Positions 17,685-28,961 of a DNA stretch of 64,000 nucleotides are shown one piece after another. The position numbers and the translations under genes are program-made. Position 1 is the first letter of the stretch. The number at the start of each line of letters is the position of its first letter. The DNA is from Ferrovibrio sp. (lineage in GTDB: Bacteria; Pseudomonadota; Alphaproteobacteria; Ferrovibrionales; Ferrovibrionaceae): the NCBI RefSeq assembly GCF_025869515.1, contig NZ_JAOZVR010000052.1, positions 109,016-173,015 on the forward strand, given 5' to 3'. A model generated the notes under the pieces. That model did no database searches, was not told the origin of the DNA, and worked only from the letters and a program-made list of their open reading frames with translations.

Positions 17685-18146
17685 TCATTCCTCGGACTCG
17701 GGCGTTTTTTCGAGATCGGCCTGCACGGCCGGCTGCTGCAGCAGCTTGGTCACCCGTGCCGCCTCGTCGAAGCTGTGATCCAGCTTGAAGGAGAATTGCG
17801 GCGCCACGCGCAGGTCGATCTGCTTCACGGCCTCCATGCGGATATAGGAGGTGGCGCGGTTGAGCCCGGCGATGATCTTGGGAGCATCCTTGCCGGCCAG
17901 CGGCATGACGAAGGCGGTGGCCGCCTTCAGATCGGGACTGACGCGCACCTCGGTGACGGTGACGACCAGATCGGCCAGGTCGGGATCGCGGAAATGGCCA
18001 TTGCGCAGCACATCGGACAGGATGTGGCGCAGTTCCTCGCCGACGCGCAGCTGACGCTGGCTGCGGCCGCCGGGCAGTTCATCGCGGCTGCCGCTTTTGG
18101 CACCCTTGCCGCCAACGGTGCCACTGCTGCGCTTGCGCTGCGCCAT
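17685..18146 (-). CDS. rbfA: Ribosome-binding factor A
   Basis: A KH-fold assembly factor that binds helix 1 of 16S rRNA during late 30S maturation, important in the cold. Residues about 25-130 show the RbfA core, including GEELRHILSDVLRNGHFRDP, the VTVTEVRVSPDLKAATAFV strand-helix and LNRATSYIRMEAVKQIDLR. The N terminus has a basic Ser/Gly-rich extension, and the C terminus ends in an acidic tail, both common in alphaproteobacteria. It follows infB by 34 bases. Confidence 0.96.
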   Translation of the reverse strand: MAQRKRSSGTVGGKGAKSGSRDELPGGRSQRQLRVGEELRHILSDVLRNGHFRDPDLADLVVTVTEVRVSPDLKAATAFVMPLAGKDAPKIIAGLNRATSYIRMEAVKQIDLRVAPQFSFKLDHSFDEAARVTKLLQQPAVQADLEKTPESEE

Positions 18147-18180
18147 GACAGTCTCCCTGAAGCGAAGAGGACGCGCGGGC

Positions 18181-21099
18181 TTACAGCTCGCGCGCCACGC
18201 TCTCGAGTTCGAAACACTCGATCATGTCGCCGACCTGGATGTCGTTGTAATTCTCGAACGACATACCGCAATCCATGCCCTGCTTGACCTCGCGCGCCTC
18301 GTCCTTGAAGCGCTTGAGGGTCGACAGCGCGCCTTCGTGGATGACCACGTTGTCGCGCAACAGGCGCACCTTGGCGCCACGCTTGACCAGGCCTTCGGTG
18401 ACCATGCAACCCGCGACCTTGCCGACCTTGGTGATGTTGAACACCTCGCGGATCTCGGCATAGCCGAGGAAGTTCTCGCGGATCGACGGTGCCAGCATGC
18501 CCGAGAGCAGCGCCTTCAGGTCATCGATCAGGTTGTAGATGATCGAGTAGTAGCGGATATCGACGCCTTCGCGTTCGGCCAGCTCACGCGCCTGCTTGGA
18601 GGCACGCACGTTGAAGCCGATGATGGCGCCCTTCGAGGCCGCCGCCAGCGAGACGTCGGATTCGTTGATACCGCCGATGGCGCCATGCAGGAAGCGGACG
18701 ACCACTTCCTCGGTGCCCAGCTTGTTGACGGCGGCCTGGATCGCTTCCAGCGAGCCCTGCACGTCGGTCTTGATGACGATCGGCAGTTCCTTAGCTTCGC
18801 CGGCCTGGATCTTGGAGAACATCTGCTCGAGCGAGCCGCGCGCCGAAATGGCCGAGCGGGCTTCGCGCTGCTTGCGTTCGCGGAATTCGGCGACTTCGCG
18901 GGCACGGGCTTCGTTCTCGACGACGACGAATTCGTCGCCGGCTTCCGGATTGCCCTGCAGGCCGAGCACCTCGACCGGCACGGACGGGCCGGCCGAAACG
19001 ACATTCTTGCCGTGATCGTCGATCAGGGCGCGCACGCGGCCCCAGGCGCTGCCGGCCACGAAGACATCGCCGACATGCAGCGTGCCGCGAGCCACCAGCA
19101 CGGTGGCGACCGAACCACGGCCGCGCTCCAGCTTGGCTTCGACCACCACGCCTTCGGCACGGCGATCCGGGTTGGCCTTGAGGTCGAGGATTTCAGCCTG
19201 CAGCAGGATGGCTTCTTCCAGTGCATCGAGGCCGGCCTTGGTCTTGGCCGACACTTCGATGGACTGCACTTCGCCGCCCATCTGTTCCACGACGATCTCG
19301 TGCTGCAGCAGTTCCTGCCGCACCTTCTGCGGATTGGCAGCCGGCTTGTCGCATTTGTTGATGGCAATGACGATCGGCACGCCGGCCGCCTTGGCATGAT
19401 GGATCGCTTCCACGGTCTGCGGCATCACGCTGTCGTCGGCGGCAACCACCAGCACGACGATGTCGGTGACCTTGGCGCCGCGGGCGCGCATTTGCGTGAA
19501 GGCCTCATGGCCCGGAGTATCGAGGAAGGTGATCGCCTTGCCCGACTTCATATGCACCTGGTAGGCGCCGATATGCTGGGTGATGCCGCCGGCTTCGCCG
19601 CTGACCACATCGGTCTGGCGCAGCGCATCGAGCAGCGAGGTCTTGCCGTGGTCGACGTGGCCCATGACGGTGACGACGGGCGAGCGCGGCACCAGCACCG
19701 CATCCTCGTCCTTCTCGCCGGCGAGACCCACTTCGATATCGGATTCCGCCACGCGCTGCACGCGGTGGCCGAATTCGCTGACGATCAGCTCGGCGGTATC
19801 GGCATCGATGGTCTGGTTGATGGTGGCCATCACGCCCATTTTCATCAGCGCCTTGACCACATCCACGCCGCGCTCGGCCATACGGTTGGCCAGTTCCTGC
19901 ACGGTGATGGTTTCAGGCACAACCACGTCGCGCAGAACCTTCTGCTGCTCGGCGGAATCCTGATGATGCGAGCGCTTCTCGCGTTCGATGCGGCGGCGGA
20001 AGGAGGCCACCGAGCGCACGCGCTCGTTGTCGTCCAGCGCCTTGGTCACGCTCAGCTTGCCGGTACGGCGTTCGCCGGTATCGCGGCTGGGGCGCAGCGT
20101 GGTCGGCTTGGCCGGCGTTACCTTGGCACCCGGACCGCCGCGCCGCTTGGCGCCGCCGTCATCCTCGTCATCCATCGCCGCGGGGCGCACGCCGGTCGGC
20201 GCCGCTGCACCCGGCGCTGCCGCCGTGCCGGGGGTCTCCGGCGTATTCAGGCGGCGTGCCGCTTCGGCCTCGGCCTTCTTGCGGGTCTCTTCCTCGGCCT
20301 TCTTGCGGGCATCCTCGTCGGCCTGGCGGCGCAACGCGGCTTCGCGTTCGGCGTGAATCTTGGACTGGTCGTCCATACGGCGACGCATGCCCTCTTCGGC
20401 GACGCGGCGCATCTCGGCGTATTTGCGGCGTTCGTCCTCGTTGACGCGGGTGCGGGCCTGCCGCTCCTCCTCCGACATCGGTTTGAGCACCATGCCGCTG
20501 GTGCGCTGCGACGTCCGGGGCGGGGCGGGCGTGCGGTCGCGGCCAGAAGCGGTGCCCGGGCGAACATCGCCGGTCGGCTGCGCCGTCATGCGCGGGCCGG
20601 TGCGCTGCGGATCGACAATGCGGGCGGTCGGCGCCGCAGTCGCGGCGGCTTTGGGCTCGGCCGGAGCGGCAGTCTGGGCCACGGCCGGTGCAGCGGCGGC
20701 GGGAGCCGCCGCGGCCTTCGCCGCTTCCGCTGCCACGCGGGCGGCGGCCTCTTCGGCAACCCTGGCGGCCTGGGCCGCATCATGTTCGGCAATGATCTCG
20801 GCGCGCGAGGGCACATGCACGCTGGGTGCAGCTGCCTTGGCAGCGGCAGCCGAGGTGGCGCCCTGAGCGGCGCTTTGGGCGGCGCCCTGGGCGGCAGCCG
20901 GCGCGGCGGCGGTTTCCGCAGCAGCCTTCGAACCCGGCGGGACAATGGTGCGCTTCTTGCGCACCTCGACCGTCACCGCCTTGGTACGGCCATGGCTGAA
21001 GCTCTGGCGCACCTGTCCGGTCTCAACGGTCTTTTTCAGCTCCAGCCGCTTGGGCTTCGCTGCCGCCTTGTCCTTGTCCTGCTCGTTCACGTCGCTCAT
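18181..21099 (-). CDS. infB: Translation initiation factor IF-2
   Basis: The GTPase that brings fMet-tRNA to the ribosome. At 972 aa it has a long, low-complexity Ala/Pro/Lys- and Glu/Arg-rich N-terminal part (about 1-400) with the IF-2-associated block near the start and charged coiled-coil stretches (about 215-275), then an IF2_N domain (about 395-450). The G domain begins with G1 GHVDHGKT at residues 480-487, followed by DTPGHEAF and NKCDKP. Domains II, C1 and C2 follow. The long Ala-rich N terminus is usual for the class. It follows ylxR by 126 bases. Confidence 0.98.
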   Translation of the reverse strand: MSDVNEQDKDKAAAKPKRLELKKTVETGQVRQSFSHGRTKAVTVEVRKKRTIVPPGSKAAAETAAAPAAAQGAAQSAAQGATSAAAAKAAAPSVHVPSRAEIIAEHDAAQAARVAEEAAARVAAEAAKAAAAPAAAAPAVAQTAAPAEPKAAATAAPTARIVDPQRTGPRMTAQPTGDVRPGTASGRDRTPAPPRTSQRTSGMVLKPMSEEERQARTRVNEDERRKYAEMRRVAEEGMRRRMDDQSKIHAEREAALRRQADEDARKKAEEETRKKAEAEAARRLNTPETPGTAAAPGAAAPTGVRPAAMDDEDDGGAKRRGGPGAKVTPAKPTTLRPSRDTGERRTGKLSVTKALDDNERVRSVASFRRRIEREKRSHHQDSAEQQKVLRDVVVPETITVQELANRMAERGVDVVKALMKMGVMATINQTIDADTAELIVSEFGHRVQRVAESDIEVGLAGEKDEDAVLVPRSPVVTVMGHVDHGKTSLLDALRQTDVVSGEAGGITQHIGAYQVHMKSGKAITFLDTPGHEAFTQMRARGAKVTDIVVLVVAADDSVMPQTVEAIHHAKAAGVPIVIAINKCDKPAANPQKVRQELLQHEIVVEQMGGEVQSIEVSAKTKAGLDALEEAILLQAEILDLKANPDRRAEGVVVEAKLERGRGSVATVLVARGTLHVGDVFVAGSAWGRVRALIDDHGKNVVSAGPSVPVEVLGLQGNPEAGDEFVVVENEARAREVAEFRERKQREARSAISARGSLEQMFSKIQAGEAKELPIVIKTDVQGSLEAIQAAVNKLGTEEVVVRFLHGAIGGINESDVSLAAASKGAIIGFNVRASKQARELAEREGVDIRYYSIIYNLIDDLKALLSGMLAPSIRENFLGYAEIREVFNITKVGKVAGCMVTEGLVKRGAKVRLLRDNVVIHEGALSTLKRFKDEAREVKQGMDCGMSFENYNDIQVGDMIECFELESVAREL

Positions 21100-21225
21100 A
21101 CAGTCCGCTTCCGCCTACCGCCTAAAACCACATTCCACTGATACCGACTGGTGCCAGTGGCCTTAACCTATGGCGGGCCCAGCCTCATGGCACCCCCCAC
21201 CCGGTCCGTCAACGTCCCGCCGCCG

Positions 21226-21684
21226 TCACGGCAGCGGGCGCAGCCGGGCGAGCAGCGCCAGATCGGCTACCGCGCGCCGTGTCAGCGGCGTGCGTTTCAG
21301 CGCCAGCCGCCCCAGACCGAGCACCGCCGCATCGCAGGACAGCGCCCCGTCTGTTTCCGGGTCGCCTTCCGCCGCGGCCGCCTCGGCCAGTACCAGCCCG
21401 GCTTGCCGGGCTTTCTTCACCTGGCCGGCCACATGGGCCATCCAGGCATCCACGCTGCGGGCCGGCAGATCGGCCGGCACCAGCAGCTTGCGTTTCGCAG
21501 CCCGGGCGAACATGCCCCTGGCCACCGCCGTCGCCACCGCATCGGGGCCGGGCACGAGCCAGAGCCCGCGACCTGGCAGCCGATGAGCCGGATCCGGCTC
21601 CACACTGCCCGCCACCACGCCGAAGCGCAGCAGGGTTTCGGCCTCCGCGCGCTGGCCGGTCAGCAGGCAACGCCGCTGCGGCAT
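21226..21684 (-). CDS. ylxR: YlxR-family (DUF448) RNA-binding protein
   Basis: A small basic protein encoded between nusA and infB in most bacteria. The N-terminal YlxR domain has QRRCLLTGQRAEAETLLRF, then HRLPGRGLWLVPGPDAV and MFARAAKRKL, the charged surface thought to contact nucleic acid. The last 60 residues are weakly conserved and resemble the ribosomal L7Ae-like extension seen in alphaproteobacterial members. In some bacteria it affects nucleoid or RNase P function; its role here is not known. I start at ATG 21684, 26 bases after the nusA stop; a TTG at 21744 inside nusA would also be in frame. Confidence 0.9.
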   Translation of the reverse strand: MPQRRCLLTGQRAEAETLLRFGVVAGSVEPDPAHRLPGRGLWLVPGPDAVATAVARGMFARAAKRKLLVPADLPARSVDAWMAHVAGQVKKARQAGLVLAEAAAAEGDPETDGALSCDAAVLGLGRLALKRTPLTRRAVADLALLARLRPLP

Positions 21685-21710
21685 GACGCGGGAACGCCTG
21701 GCCGCCGGGC

Positions 21711-23231
21711 TTACGCCTGGCCGCCTTCCTCGCCGTCGAACCAATGCTGACGCGCCGCCATAATGATGGCGTTCGCATCTTCATTGGAAAGGCCCTCGCC
21801 GACGATCTCCTGCAGTTCGTCGCCGGCCAGATCACCGAGGTCGTCGAGCGTCTTCACGCCCTTCTCGCCCAGCGCGACCAGCATGGCCGGCGTGATGCCC
21901 TCGATGCCGGCGATTTCGTCGCTGACGCCGAGCGCCTGGCGCTTCTCTTCGAATTCGGAGTTACGCTTCTCGATGTATTCGACCGCGCGCTCATGCAGCT
22001 CGTTGGCGATATCGCCGTCGAAACCCTCGATCTCGGCCAGTTCCTCGACCGGCAGATAGGCGAGTTCCTCGACCTTGGTGAAACCTTCGGTGACCAGCAG
22101 CTGGGCCAGGGTCTCATCCACATCCAGCGAATCGATGAAGAGCTGGCTGCGCTCGCGGAATTCCTTCTGGCGGCGCTCGCTCTCTTCTTCCTCGGTAAGG
22201 ATGTCGATGTCGTAGCCGGTCAGCTGCGAGGCCAGACGCACATTCTGGCCGCGGCGGCCGATGGCCAGCGACAGCTGGTCGGTCGGCACCACCACTTCGA
22301 CGGCATTGGCCTCTTCGTCCAGCACCACCTTGGCCACTTCGGCCGGGGCCAGCGCATTGACGATGAAGGTGGCCGGATCGGGCGACCACTTGATGATGTC
22401 GATCTTCTCGCCCTGCAGTTCGTTCACCACGGCCTGCACGCGGCTGCCCCGCATGCCGACGCAGGCGCCGACCGGATCGATCGAATTGTCATTGGAGAGC
22501 ACGGCGATCTTGGCGCGGCTGCCCGGATCGCGCGCCACGGCGCGGATCTCGATGATGCCGTCGTAGACTTCCGGCACTTCCTGGGCGAACAGCTTGGACA
22601 TGAACTGCGGGTGCGAGCGCGACAGGAAAATCTGCGGCCCGCGCGGCTCGCGGCGCACGTCGTAGATATAGGCGCGCGCCCGGTCGCCCTGGCGGAAGGT
22701 CTCGCGCGGCAGCAGTTCGTCGCGGCGCAGGATCGCCTCGGCGCGGCCGAGATCGATGGTGACATTGCCGTATTCGACGCGCTTGACCAGACCGTTCACG
22801 ATCTCGCCGATGCGGTCCTTGTATTCCATATACTGGCGCTCGCGCTCGGCTTCCCGCACCTTCTGCACGATCACCTGCTTGGCGGTCTGGGCGGCGATGC
22901 GGCCGAAATCGATCGGCGGCAGCGGCTCGGCGATCACGTCGCCCACCTGGGCATCGGGATTGCGGCGCTGCGCCTCGATGATACCGATCTCGATCGCGTC
23001 GTTCTCGATCTTGTCGACGACCTGCAGATGACGCTCCAGACGAATCTCGCCCGACTTGCGATCGATCTCGGCATGGATGTCGTTTTCCAGGCCGTAGCGC
23101 GAACGCGCCGCCTTCTGGATCGCATCTTCCATCGCCATCAGCACGACATCGCGCTCGATGGCTTTCTCACGGGCCACGGCATCGGCCACCTGCAGCAGCT
23201 CAAGCCGGTTGAAACTGGTTACCGTTTCCAT
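21711..23231 (-). CDS. nusA: Transcription termination/antitermination protein NusA
   Basis: Binds RNA polymerase and nascent RNA to govern pausing, termination and rRNA antitermination. The 506-aa protein shows the N-terminal domain (1-125, with [20 protein letters not shown]), S1 (about 135-200), KH1 and KH2 (about 230-345, with [20 protein letters not shown] and [13 protein letters not shown]), and two acidic helical repeats of the AR1/AR2 type toward the C terminus (about 365-500). The terminal repeats are typical of proteobacteria. It follows rimP by 36 bases. Confidence 0.98.
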   Translation of the reverse strand: METVTSFNRLELLQVADAVAREKAIERDVVLMAMEDAIQKAARSRYGLENDIHAEIDRKSGEIRLERHLQVVDKIENDAIEIGIIEAQRRNPDAQVGDVIAEPLPPIDFGRIAAQTAKQVIVQKVREAERERQYMEYKDRIGEIVNGLVKRVEYGNVTIDLGRAEAILRRDELLPRETFRQGDRARAYIYDVRREPRGPQIFLSRSHPQFMSKLFAQEVPEVYDGIIEIRAVARDPGSRAKIAVLSNDNSIDPVGACVGMRGSRVQAVVNELQGEKIDIIKWSPDPATFIVNALAPAEVAKVVLDEEANAVEVVVPTDQLSLAIGRRGQNVRLASQLTGYDIDILTEEEESERRQKEFRERSQLFIDSLDVDETLAQLLVTEGFTKVEELAYLPVEELAEIEGFDGDIANELHERAVEYIEKRNSEFEEKRQALGVSDEIAGIEGITPAMLVALGEKGVKTLDDLGDLAGDELQEIVGEGLSNEDANAIIMAARQHWFDGEEGGQA

Positions 23232-23267
23232 TGTTCCTGTTCCTCGAAACTCGTTACCGGTAAAGAC

Positions 23268-23789
23268 TCAATTCGCCGGCGCACTGCGTCCCGCCAGGCT
23301 GGCGGTGATCAGGTCGTCGGTAACAATCAGTTTGGCGCTGGCGATCTCGGCAACCGGCAGGCGCGCCTCGGCGCCCTTCTCCTCGTCGCGCAACACCACC
23401 GCATCGCCAGCCAGGCCGCCGATGCGGCCCTGGAAACGCTTGCGGCCCTCGAGCGGACGACCGAGCTCGACCTTGGCGGCGAAGCCCTTGAATCGCTCGA
23501 AATCGGCCGCCTTGGTCAGCGGGCGATCCAGGCCGGGCGAGGAGACCTCGAGCCGGTAGGCACCGCTGATCGGATCTTCCACATCCAGCACGGCGCTGAC
23601 GGCACGGCTGGCCTCGGCACAGTCATCCACCGTGATGCCGCCGTCATGCGGGGCGCCACCGGTGTCGCGCTCGAACATGATCTGCAGCACCGGACGTTCG
23701 GTGCCCATCAGCTTGACGCGCACGAGCTGGAAGCCCATCGCGTCCAGCGTGGGGGCAATCAGGTCCGCAATCCGCTTCGCCGCATCCAT
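23268..23789 (-). CDS. rimP: Ribosome maturation factor RimP
   Basis: A 30S assembly factor needed for correct central pseudoknot formation. The 173-aa protein shows GFQLVRVKLMG, the VDDCAEASRAVSAVLDVEDP helix and the highly conserved YRLEVSSPGLDRPL. It starts at ATG 23789, where family similarity begins; the open frame upstream runs into a terminator. It heads the rimP-nusA-ylxR-infB-rbfA-truB-rpsO unit. Confidence 0.96.
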   Translation of the reverse strand: MDAAKRIADLIAPTLDAMGFQLVRVKLMGTERPVLQIMFERDTGGAPHDGGITVDDCAEASRAVSAVLDVEDPISGAYRLEVSSPGLDRPLTKAADFERFKGFAAKVELGRPLEGRKRFQGRIGGLAGDAVVLRDEEKGAEARLPVAEIASAKLIVTDDLITASLAGRSAPAN

Positions 23790-23880
23790 GCGTGCGCTTC
23801 GATCCTTAAAAAACACTCTTGCCGTTATCTGTGGACAGGCCGGCCCGGGACCCTGCCGGACGGTTCTGCCCGGCAGAAAC

Positions 23881-23902
23881 AAAAAATGGGCCAGCCGGCC
23901 CA
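23881..23902 (-). terminator. Terminator upstream of rimP
   Basis: On the minus strand the hairpin TGGGCC-GGCT-GGCCCA is followed by six T residues. It separates the metK-trmB-cbtA run from the rimP operon, so a rimP promoter is expected between here and 23790; I could not pick one out. Confidence 0.82.
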
Positions 23903-24008
23903 TGTCCTCTTCCCGATCCGACCATGGACCAGGCCAGCAATGTCGGACGCTGTTATAGCGGCAAATTCAGCTAATGCAAGGGGTTTAACCCCGTTTTGGC
24001 GGCCTGGA

Positions 24009-24644
24009 TCAGCCGTGATCGGGACCGGTTTTGGGATCCGGATCCGGACCCGGGCGCTGCACCACCCGGCGGGCCGCCAGGACCGAAAACAGCCCCAGCA
24101 GCAGCCAGAACAGCAGGTTGAGGCCCAAGCCGCGCCAAACCCCCAGCTCTGGGTCGTCATCCGCCATCGGTTCGGCCCGGGGCAGCCCGTCTTCAAAGCC
24201 GCCACCCGAGACCCCGGCCAGCAGCAGCAGGGCCAGGCCGCCCAGGCGGCGGACCGGCGACGGTTTCCCGCTGTCGCCGGGCCACCACAGCAGCCACAGC
24301 CCGCCGGCACTGGCCGCCATCACGCTGAGCCAGAGCAGCGGCTGCTCCGGCGAAACCCGGCCGGGCATGCTGCCGGGCAGCGCCAGCCAGGGCATCAGGG
24401 TCAGGGCGAGGAACCCGGCACCGCCCCAGGCGAGACCGCGATAGATACCGGGCGGTTTGTGCAGGAACACGACCTGCAGGGTCAGGCCGCCGCACAGGCC
24501 CAGCGCCAGATGGCGCAGCAGCAGGAAATCGCCTTCGGCGATGTCGAGCTGGCCCGCAGGGGTGGTCGCCACCCGAAGGAACATCAGCCCGAGCGTGGCA
24601 AGCAAAGCCGCCATGAAGGCAGCGGCCAACAGGCGGAAAGGCAT
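24009..24644 (-). CDS. CbtA-like membrane protein (putative cobalt transporter subunit)
   Basis: A 211-aa protein with five predicted membrane helices (about residues 3-22, 43-65, 77-95, 108-125 and 178-198). The third segment (IYRGLAWGGAGFLALTLMPW followed by LALPGSMPG) and the final FWLLLGLFSVLAARR match the CbtA family, a B12-linked candidate cobalt transporter. CbtA usually follows CbtB, a roughly 60-aa protein with a metal-binding His motif, under a cobalamin riboswitch; neither is present here. Start ATG 24644 has AGAGG upstream; the longer frame overlaps trmB. It follows trmB by 22 bases. The metal is inferred from the family only. Confidence 0.7.
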   Translation of the reverse strand: MPFRLLAAAFMAALLATLGLMFLRVATTPAGQLDIAEGDFLLLRHLALGLCGGLTLQVVFLHKPPGIYRGLAWGGAGFLALTLMPWLALPGSMPGRVSPEQPLLWLSVMAASAGGLWLLWWPGDSGKPSPVRRLGGLALLLLAGVSGGGFEDGLPRAEPMADDDPELGVWRGLGLNLLFWLLLGLFSVLAARRVVQRPGPDPDPKTGPDHG

Positions 24645-24666
24645 CTGGCGCCTCTTCTGCAGCAGG

Positions 24667-25386
24667 TCAGACCCGGCGCAGACGATAGTAATGCGGCGTG
24701 CGGCCGGCGGCGATGGCCTTTTGCTCGTATTTGCTGGGCGGCCAGTCGGCCGGGCGCTGCAGCCAGTCGCGGCTGGTCTCGGCCAGCCAGGCGAAACGCG
24801 GTTCGGCCAGGATATGGCGCAGCATCCAGCGCTGGTAATCCGGCACATCGGTGGCCAGCCGCAGCTCGCCGCCCGGCGGGATCAGTCGGGCCCACTCGGC
24901 CAAAGTCTCAGCGTTGACGATGCGGCGCCACTGGTGCCGCTTCTTCGGCCAGGGATCGGGAAACAGCGTGAAACCGCGCTGGATGCTGCGATCCGGCAGG
25001 GCCTTCAGCAGCAGGCGCGCATCGTCCGTCAGGATACGGATGTTATCCGCGCCACCCGCCTCCAGCTTCGCGGCGAGGCGCATCACCAGTTTGGCGACGC
25101 CATGCTCGAAGGGCTCCACGCCGAGAAAGCCGATCTCGGGATGCTGCTCAGCCAGGGCAAACAGATGCCCGCCATCGCCGAAACCGACCTCGACCCAGTA
25201 GGCCTGTTTCGGCTGCGGGAACAGCGAAGCGGGATCAAGCACGCCACCGGGCGCCGGCAGCGGAATGCTGAGACGCGGCAGCCAGTCGGCGAAGGTCTGT
25301 TCGCGATGGGGGGAAAGCTTGCGGCCGCGCCGGCGCCCGAAGATCAGGCGTCGCGGCGCAGCCGCATCATGGGACTCGTCAGACAC
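24667..25386 (-). CDS. trmB: tRNA (guanine-N7-)-methyltransferase
   Basis: Methylates G46 in the variable loop of tRNAs using S-adenosylmethionine. The Rossmann core shows VEVGFGDGGHLFALAEQHPE, with the family's second signature in FTLFPDPWPKKRHQWRRIV near residue 145. It is 239 aa. It follows metK, the enzyme that makes its cofactor, by only 18 bases, so the two are cotranscribed. Confidence 0.96.
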   Translation of the reverse strand: MSDESHDAAAPRRLIFGRRRGRKLSPHREQTFADWLPRLSIPLPAPGGVLDPASLFPQPKQAYWVEVGFGDGGHLFALAEQHPEIGFLGVEPFEHGVAKLVMRLAAKLEAGGADNIRILTDDARLLLKALPDRSIQRGFTLFPDPWPKKRHQWRRIVNAETLAEWARLIPPGGELRLATDVPDYQRWMLRHILAEPRFAWLAETSRDWLQRPADWPPSKYEQKAIAAGRTPHYYRLRRV

Positions 25387-25404
25387 GAAACCTCGTGAAC
25401 GCCC

Positions 25405-26619
<1,215 letters not shown>

Positions 26620-26746
26620 GTTTTTATCTCCTCAAGCGGCCGCGCCAACCGGCCCGAAGCTACGTATCCCCGCACCGGTCGCTTGGCGCACGCCGGGATT
26701 GGGAAAACGCGAAAGTCCGGTTATTTCGCAGAGCTGGACGCGGGGG
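26620..26746 (-). promoter_or_regulatory. metK leader with two mutually exclusive pairings
   Basis: In the minus-strand RNA, GCGCCAA (plus coordinates 26689-26683) can pair with TTGGCGC (26648-26642). The overlapping CAAGCG (26685-26680) can instead pair with CGCTTG (26638-26633), which directly abuts the GAGGAG ribosome site of metK. A CTTGAC element near 26750 could be the -35 of a promoter. The layout is that of a translational switch, but the leader does not match the SAM-II or SAM/SAH motifs that I know. Confidence 0.35.
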
Positions 26747-27274
26747 TCAAGCGGAATGGCGTGACCGAATTGAGCCCGGAGGGCGATCCGGGCCGTGATC
26801 CTGGGCGGTTCGGGGCGACGGCGCCGCAGCGTCATCCGCGGTTGCAGCCGCGCCGGCAGGCCCATTATGACCGGCTTCGGCGCTGTTATTCATCGCCCAG
26901 ACCAGGTCGATGATGCGCCGGCGCAGGCCCTGCTGCTGCAGGCCGTGGAAGGCCCGCAGCAGTTCCACATCCTCCCGCGTGAAAGATGCGGTCGGGCTGT
27001 CGGCCGGCACGGCGGCTTCGAGCTGGCGTCCATCCCGGCTGGTCACCGGCTGGCCCTCCAGGCCCTGGAAGAAATAGGCCGGCGGCACATCGAGCAGCGT
27101 GGCGAACTGATAGAGCCGGCTGGCGCCGATGCGGTTGGCGCCCTTCTCGTATTTCTGGATCTGCTGGAAGGTCAGCCCGACCATCTGACCAAGGCGGTCC
27201 TGACTCATGCCCACCATGGTGCGACGCAGTTTCAACCGGTTACCCACATGCACATCAACCGAATTCTTCGGCAC
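26747..27274 (-). CDS. XRE-family regulator, PraR/PhrR type
   Basis: A one-component DNA-binding protein. Residues about 10-70 form the helix-turn-helix: VGNRLKLRRTMVGMSQDRLG, then LTFQQIQKYEKGANRIGASR, a very strong match to the alphaproteobacterial family that includes PhrR (acid-induced in Sinorhizobium) and PraR. The rest is a helical segment (LLRAFHGLQQQGLRRRIIDLV) followed by a disordered Ala/Pro-rich tail. Its place between lnt and metK is the same as that of phrR beside actA/lnt in Sinorhizobium. The regulon is unknown here; in relatives it includes stress, quorum-sensing and biofilm genes. Confidence 0.9.
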   Translation of the reverse strand: MPKNSVDVHVGNRLKLRRTMVGMSQDRLGQMVGLTFQQIQKYEKGANRIGASRLYQFATLLDVPPAYFFQGLEGQPVTSRDGRQLEAAVPADSPTASFTREDVELLRAFHGLQQQGLRRRIIDLVWAMNNSAEAGHNGPAGAAATADDAAAPSPRTAQDHGPDRPPGSIRSRHSA

Positions 27275-27343
27275 TGAACTGTCCTTTACGCTGTACGGAA
27301 ATCACAACACGAAGATGGACTAAACCTGCCATGAGCGGCGGGG

Positions 27344-28954
27344 TCAATGCCTTCTGGTCTTGCGATTGAATACAAAGCCCGCGACGAGACTCAGCAGCGC
27401 AAAAACGAGCAGAGGTGCGTCGCCGATACGCGCATAAAGCGGGGGCTTCGTCATTGCAGCAGGCAACGGGCCATCGACCACGCCGATGGCGTCAAGGCCA
27501 AGGCTCGCAACAACACGGCCATAGGGATCGACGATGGCGCTGATGCCGTTATTGGCGGCGCGCACCAGCGGCAGGCCCTGTTCGACCGCGCGGAAACGCG
27601 CGGCGGCGAAATGCTGATACGGACCGGACGAGCGGCCGAACCAGGCATCGTTGGTGAGATTGAGCAGCAGCCCCGCCGCCGGCACGCGACCATCGAAGAC
27701 CTGCATCGATTCATCGGCGAAGATCGCCTCGTAGCAGATCAGCACGCGGGCAAACGGCAGGCCGGGAATGGCGATCGGCATCATGTCGCGGCCGGGCGAG
27801 AAATCGACCGCGCCGGCCGCCAGCGCATCGAGCCCGAGCGGTTTAAGCAGGCTGCGGAACGGCAGATATTCGCCGAACGGCACCAGATGCACCTTGTCGT
27901 AACGCGCGGCGATTTCGGCATCACTGTCCATGACAAAGACGCTGTTGTAAATCACCACGTCGCGCGGATTGCCGGCGGCCGCTTCTCGTCTTGGTGCGCC
28001 GGTGATCAGCACCGTGCCCGGCGCCAGCCGCCGCGCCAGCGCATCGCGCAGACCGGCTTCCTCGTCCAGCAGATAGGGAATGGCGGTTTCCGGCCAGATC
28101 ACATGGGTGAGCGGCTTCTCCGTGATGTCTTTTGGCGGCTGCAGGCTGAGGGCGACATGCTGCTGCAGATGCTGCTGGCGCAGGTCGTCGCGCCATTTCA
28201 GGGTCTGCACGATGCTGGGCTGCACCAGGCGCAGATAGACATCGGGCAGCATAGCCGTGGTGGCCGGCATGCGCAGGGCGGACAGGGCGGCGGCCGCGAC
28301 AAACAACAACGGCAGGACCAGGCCGAACCGGCTGCGCCGGCCGGGCCGCAGCGCGATGGCGAAACCGCTGGCCGCCAGCATGGTGAGCAGGCCGAGGCCC
28401 TGCGCGCCGACAGAGGCGGCCAGTTGCATCGCCGCCGGCCAGTCGCCCCAGACATAGCCGACCAGATTCCATGGGAAGCCGGTGGCGACGCGACCGCGCA
28501 GCCATTCGCCGACCAGCCAGCCGAAGGGCATCAGCAGGAAATAGAGACTGTGGCGATTGCCGGCGACAAGCCAGGCCAGCCAGGCGCCGGTAGCGGGAAA
28601 AGCCGCCAGCACGATGGGCAGGCCGAGTACCGGCAGCGGCAGCAGCAGCGCGTATTTCTCGGCATCGACGAAAAACGAGATGCCGATCCAGTAATGGCCG
28701 ACGACGAAATAACCGTAGGCGAAGGCAAACAGCGTGAAGAAGCTGCGCAGCCTGGCGGACGCATGGCCCGCCGCGATATCGCTGCCGCCATCATCCAGAT
28801 GCAGCAGTCCGATGAAAGCGACGAAGGCGAGCGGCCAGAGCGACAGCGGCGCCTGGGCGACTGCGAGCAGCATGCCGAGCAGCAGCGCGGCACCATAGCG
28901 GCGCCAGCCGCGCAGGCCCTGCCACGCGGCCAGACCGGCGTGCAGGCGAATCAT
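27344..28954 (-). CDS. lnt: Apolipoprotein N-acyltransferase
   Basis: An inner-membrane enzyme that adds the third acyl chain to the N-terminal cysteine of lipoproteins, required for Lol sorting. The first 215 residues hold about six to eight membrane helices. The nitrilase-like periplasmic domain follows, with the catalytic triad Glu289 ([11 protein letters not shown]), Lys354 ([14 protein letters not shown]) and Cys407 ([11 protein letters not shown]). A final helix ends at residue 530. 536 aa is normal. The gene is 7 bases after corC, and its homologue in Sinorhizobium (actA) is needed for acid tolerance. Confidence 0.96.
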   Translation of the reverse strand: MIRLHAGLAAWQGLRGWRRYGAALLLGMLLAVAQAPLSLWPLAFVAFIGLLHLDDGGSDIAAGHASARLRSFFTLFAFAYGYFVVGHYWIGISFFVDAEKYALLLPLPVLGLPIVLAAFPATGAWLAWLVAGNRHSLYFLLMPFGWLVGEWLRGRVATGFPWNLVGYVWGDWPAAMQLAASVGAQGLGLLTMLAASGFAIALRPGRRSRFGLVLPLLFVAAAALSALRMPATTAMLPDVYLRLVQPSIVQTLKWRDDLRQQHLQQHVALSLQPPKDITEKPLTHVIWPETAIPYLLDEEAGLRDALARRLAPGTVLITGAPRREAAAGNPRDVVIYNSVFVMDSDAEIAARYDKVHLVPFGEYLPFRSLLKPLGLDALAAGAVDFSPGRDMMPIAIPGLPFARVLICYEAIFADESMQVFDGRVPAAGLLLNLTNDAWFGRSSGPYQHFAAARFRAVEQGLPLVRAANNGISAIVDPYGRVVASLGLDAIGVVDGPLPAAMTKPPLYARIGDAPLLVFALLSLVAGFVFNRKTRRH

Positions 28955-28961
28955 CTAGAGC

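Noticed and set aside
18097-21141. Very long open frame on the plus strand, opposite infB
   Set aside because: It is rich in His, Ala, Gly and Arg as expected from the antisense of a GC-rich gene, has no family motif, and infB on the other strand is beyond doubt.
24645-24700. Cobalamin riboswitch before the CbtA-like gene
   Set aside because: Only 22 bases separate it from trmB, and no B12-box sequence is present.
21744-24917. Open frame of over 1000 codons on the plus strand opposite nusA, rimP and cbtA
   Set aside because: It runs across several genes with proven products on the other strand and shows no domain; it is a by-product of high GC content.
26620-26746. Known SAM-II or SAM/SAH riboswitch before metK
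   Set aside because: The consensus sequences of these classes as I know them are absent; only competing stems are seen, reported as a candidate leader.
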